Source of the DNA: Streptomyces sp. PT12
GTDB taxonomy: Bacteria; Actinomycetota; Actinomycetes; Streptomycetales; Streptomycetaceae
DNA: 32,512 bases
Reading direction: 5' to 3'
Assembly: GCF_003311645.1 (NCBI RefSeq)
Contig: NZ_QEST01000092.1
Coordinates: forward strand, 1 to 32,512
Shown here: one piece after another, positions 32,418 to 32,512 of the stretch
Layout of the letters: the number at the start of each line of letters is the position of its first letter
Numbering within the stretch: position 1 is the stretch's first letter
The notes under the pieces: model-generated
The model's database searches: none
Seen by the model: only the letters and a program-made list of their open reading frames with translations
Told to the model about the DNA's origin: nothing
Made by a program: the position numbers and the translations under genes

Positions 32418-32512
32418 ACCGCCAGCGTAGGCCCTTCGCCCGAACGGCCCCGGGGCCCCGGGGGGTGCCTCTATGTCTTTCGTCAAGTCCGGGATGCGTA
32501 GTTCATGGATTG
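32418..32512. other. Right edge, promoter region of the DsbA-like gene
   Basis: TACGCT (complement of 32424-32429) is a TANNNT -10 box at leaderless spacing to ATG 32417. A GGCCCCGGGGCC palindrome lies at 32446-32457. Beyond it no gene can be called before the window ends. Confidence 0.4.

Overview
The window is very GC-rich, dense with genes on both strands, and reads as a chromosomal core segment of a streptomycete (genus Streptomyces or a close relative). The strongest evidence is the WhiD-BldM-ShbA-GuaB block. The WhiD and BldM proteins look almost identical to the Streptomyces coelicolor proteins as I remember them, and BldM is preceded by a textbook sigma-BldN promoter. Gene order from groES-groEL1 through whiD/bldM/shbA/guaB/guaB3, glpD, the kinases, an aldehyde dehydrogenase with a GMC oxidoreductase, chorismate mutase, guaA and the PspC-type two-component genes also fits Streptomyces. 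These family and synteny statements come from memory; no search was run.

Layout. 1-4.8 kb: a THUMP-like methyltransferase (minus), a membrane-anchored polysaccharide deacetylase, then groES-groEL1 under two CIRCE operators. 4.8-7.7 kb: an SDR and whiD (minus), divergent from bldM, then the sigma factor gene shbA. 7.7-10.4 kb: guaB and the IMPDH-like guaB3. 10.7-13.4 kb (minus): a nucleotide-sugar dehydrogenase homologue lacking its catalytic Cys, followed by a Tat-exported DUF839/PhoX-like protein. 13.6-22.7 kb: glpD, a transmembrane Ser/Thr kinase, a transmembrane pseudokinase with a large insertion, an aldehyde dehydrogenase and a gutted GMC oxidoreductase gene. 22.7-23.3 kb: a gap with strong hairpins and no clear gene. 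23.3-25.7 kb: chorismate mutase (minus) divergent from guaA, with a G-tract array between them. 25.7-30 kb: a two-component pair (PspC-type histidine kinase plus LuxR-type regulator), a PspC/LiaF-like membrane protein, a small membrane protein and DoxX. 30-32.4 kb (minus): an NlpC/P60 peptidoglycan hydrolase and a DsbA-fold protein lacking its CXXC motif.

How the genes work together. Three themes recur: developmental control (whiD, bldM, shbA, plus TTA codons in the deacetylase and the pseudokinase that suggest bldA dependence), guanine nucleotide synthesis (guaB, guaB3, guaA) and envelope surveillance (kinase/pseudokinase pair, PspC/LiaF-type two-component module, NlpC/P60, deacetylase, DsbA-like protein). 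No phage, transposon, CRISPR array, rRNA or tRNA gene was recognised.

The most unusual signals are four catalytically degenerate family members (GuaB3, the sugar dehydrogenase, the pseudokinase and the DsbA-like protein) and an unusual density of short tandem repeats: a 10-bp GGGG array before guaA, a 16-bp palindromic array before doxX, a 32-bp perfect palindrome in the kinase gene, and repeat expansions at the ends of several proteins.
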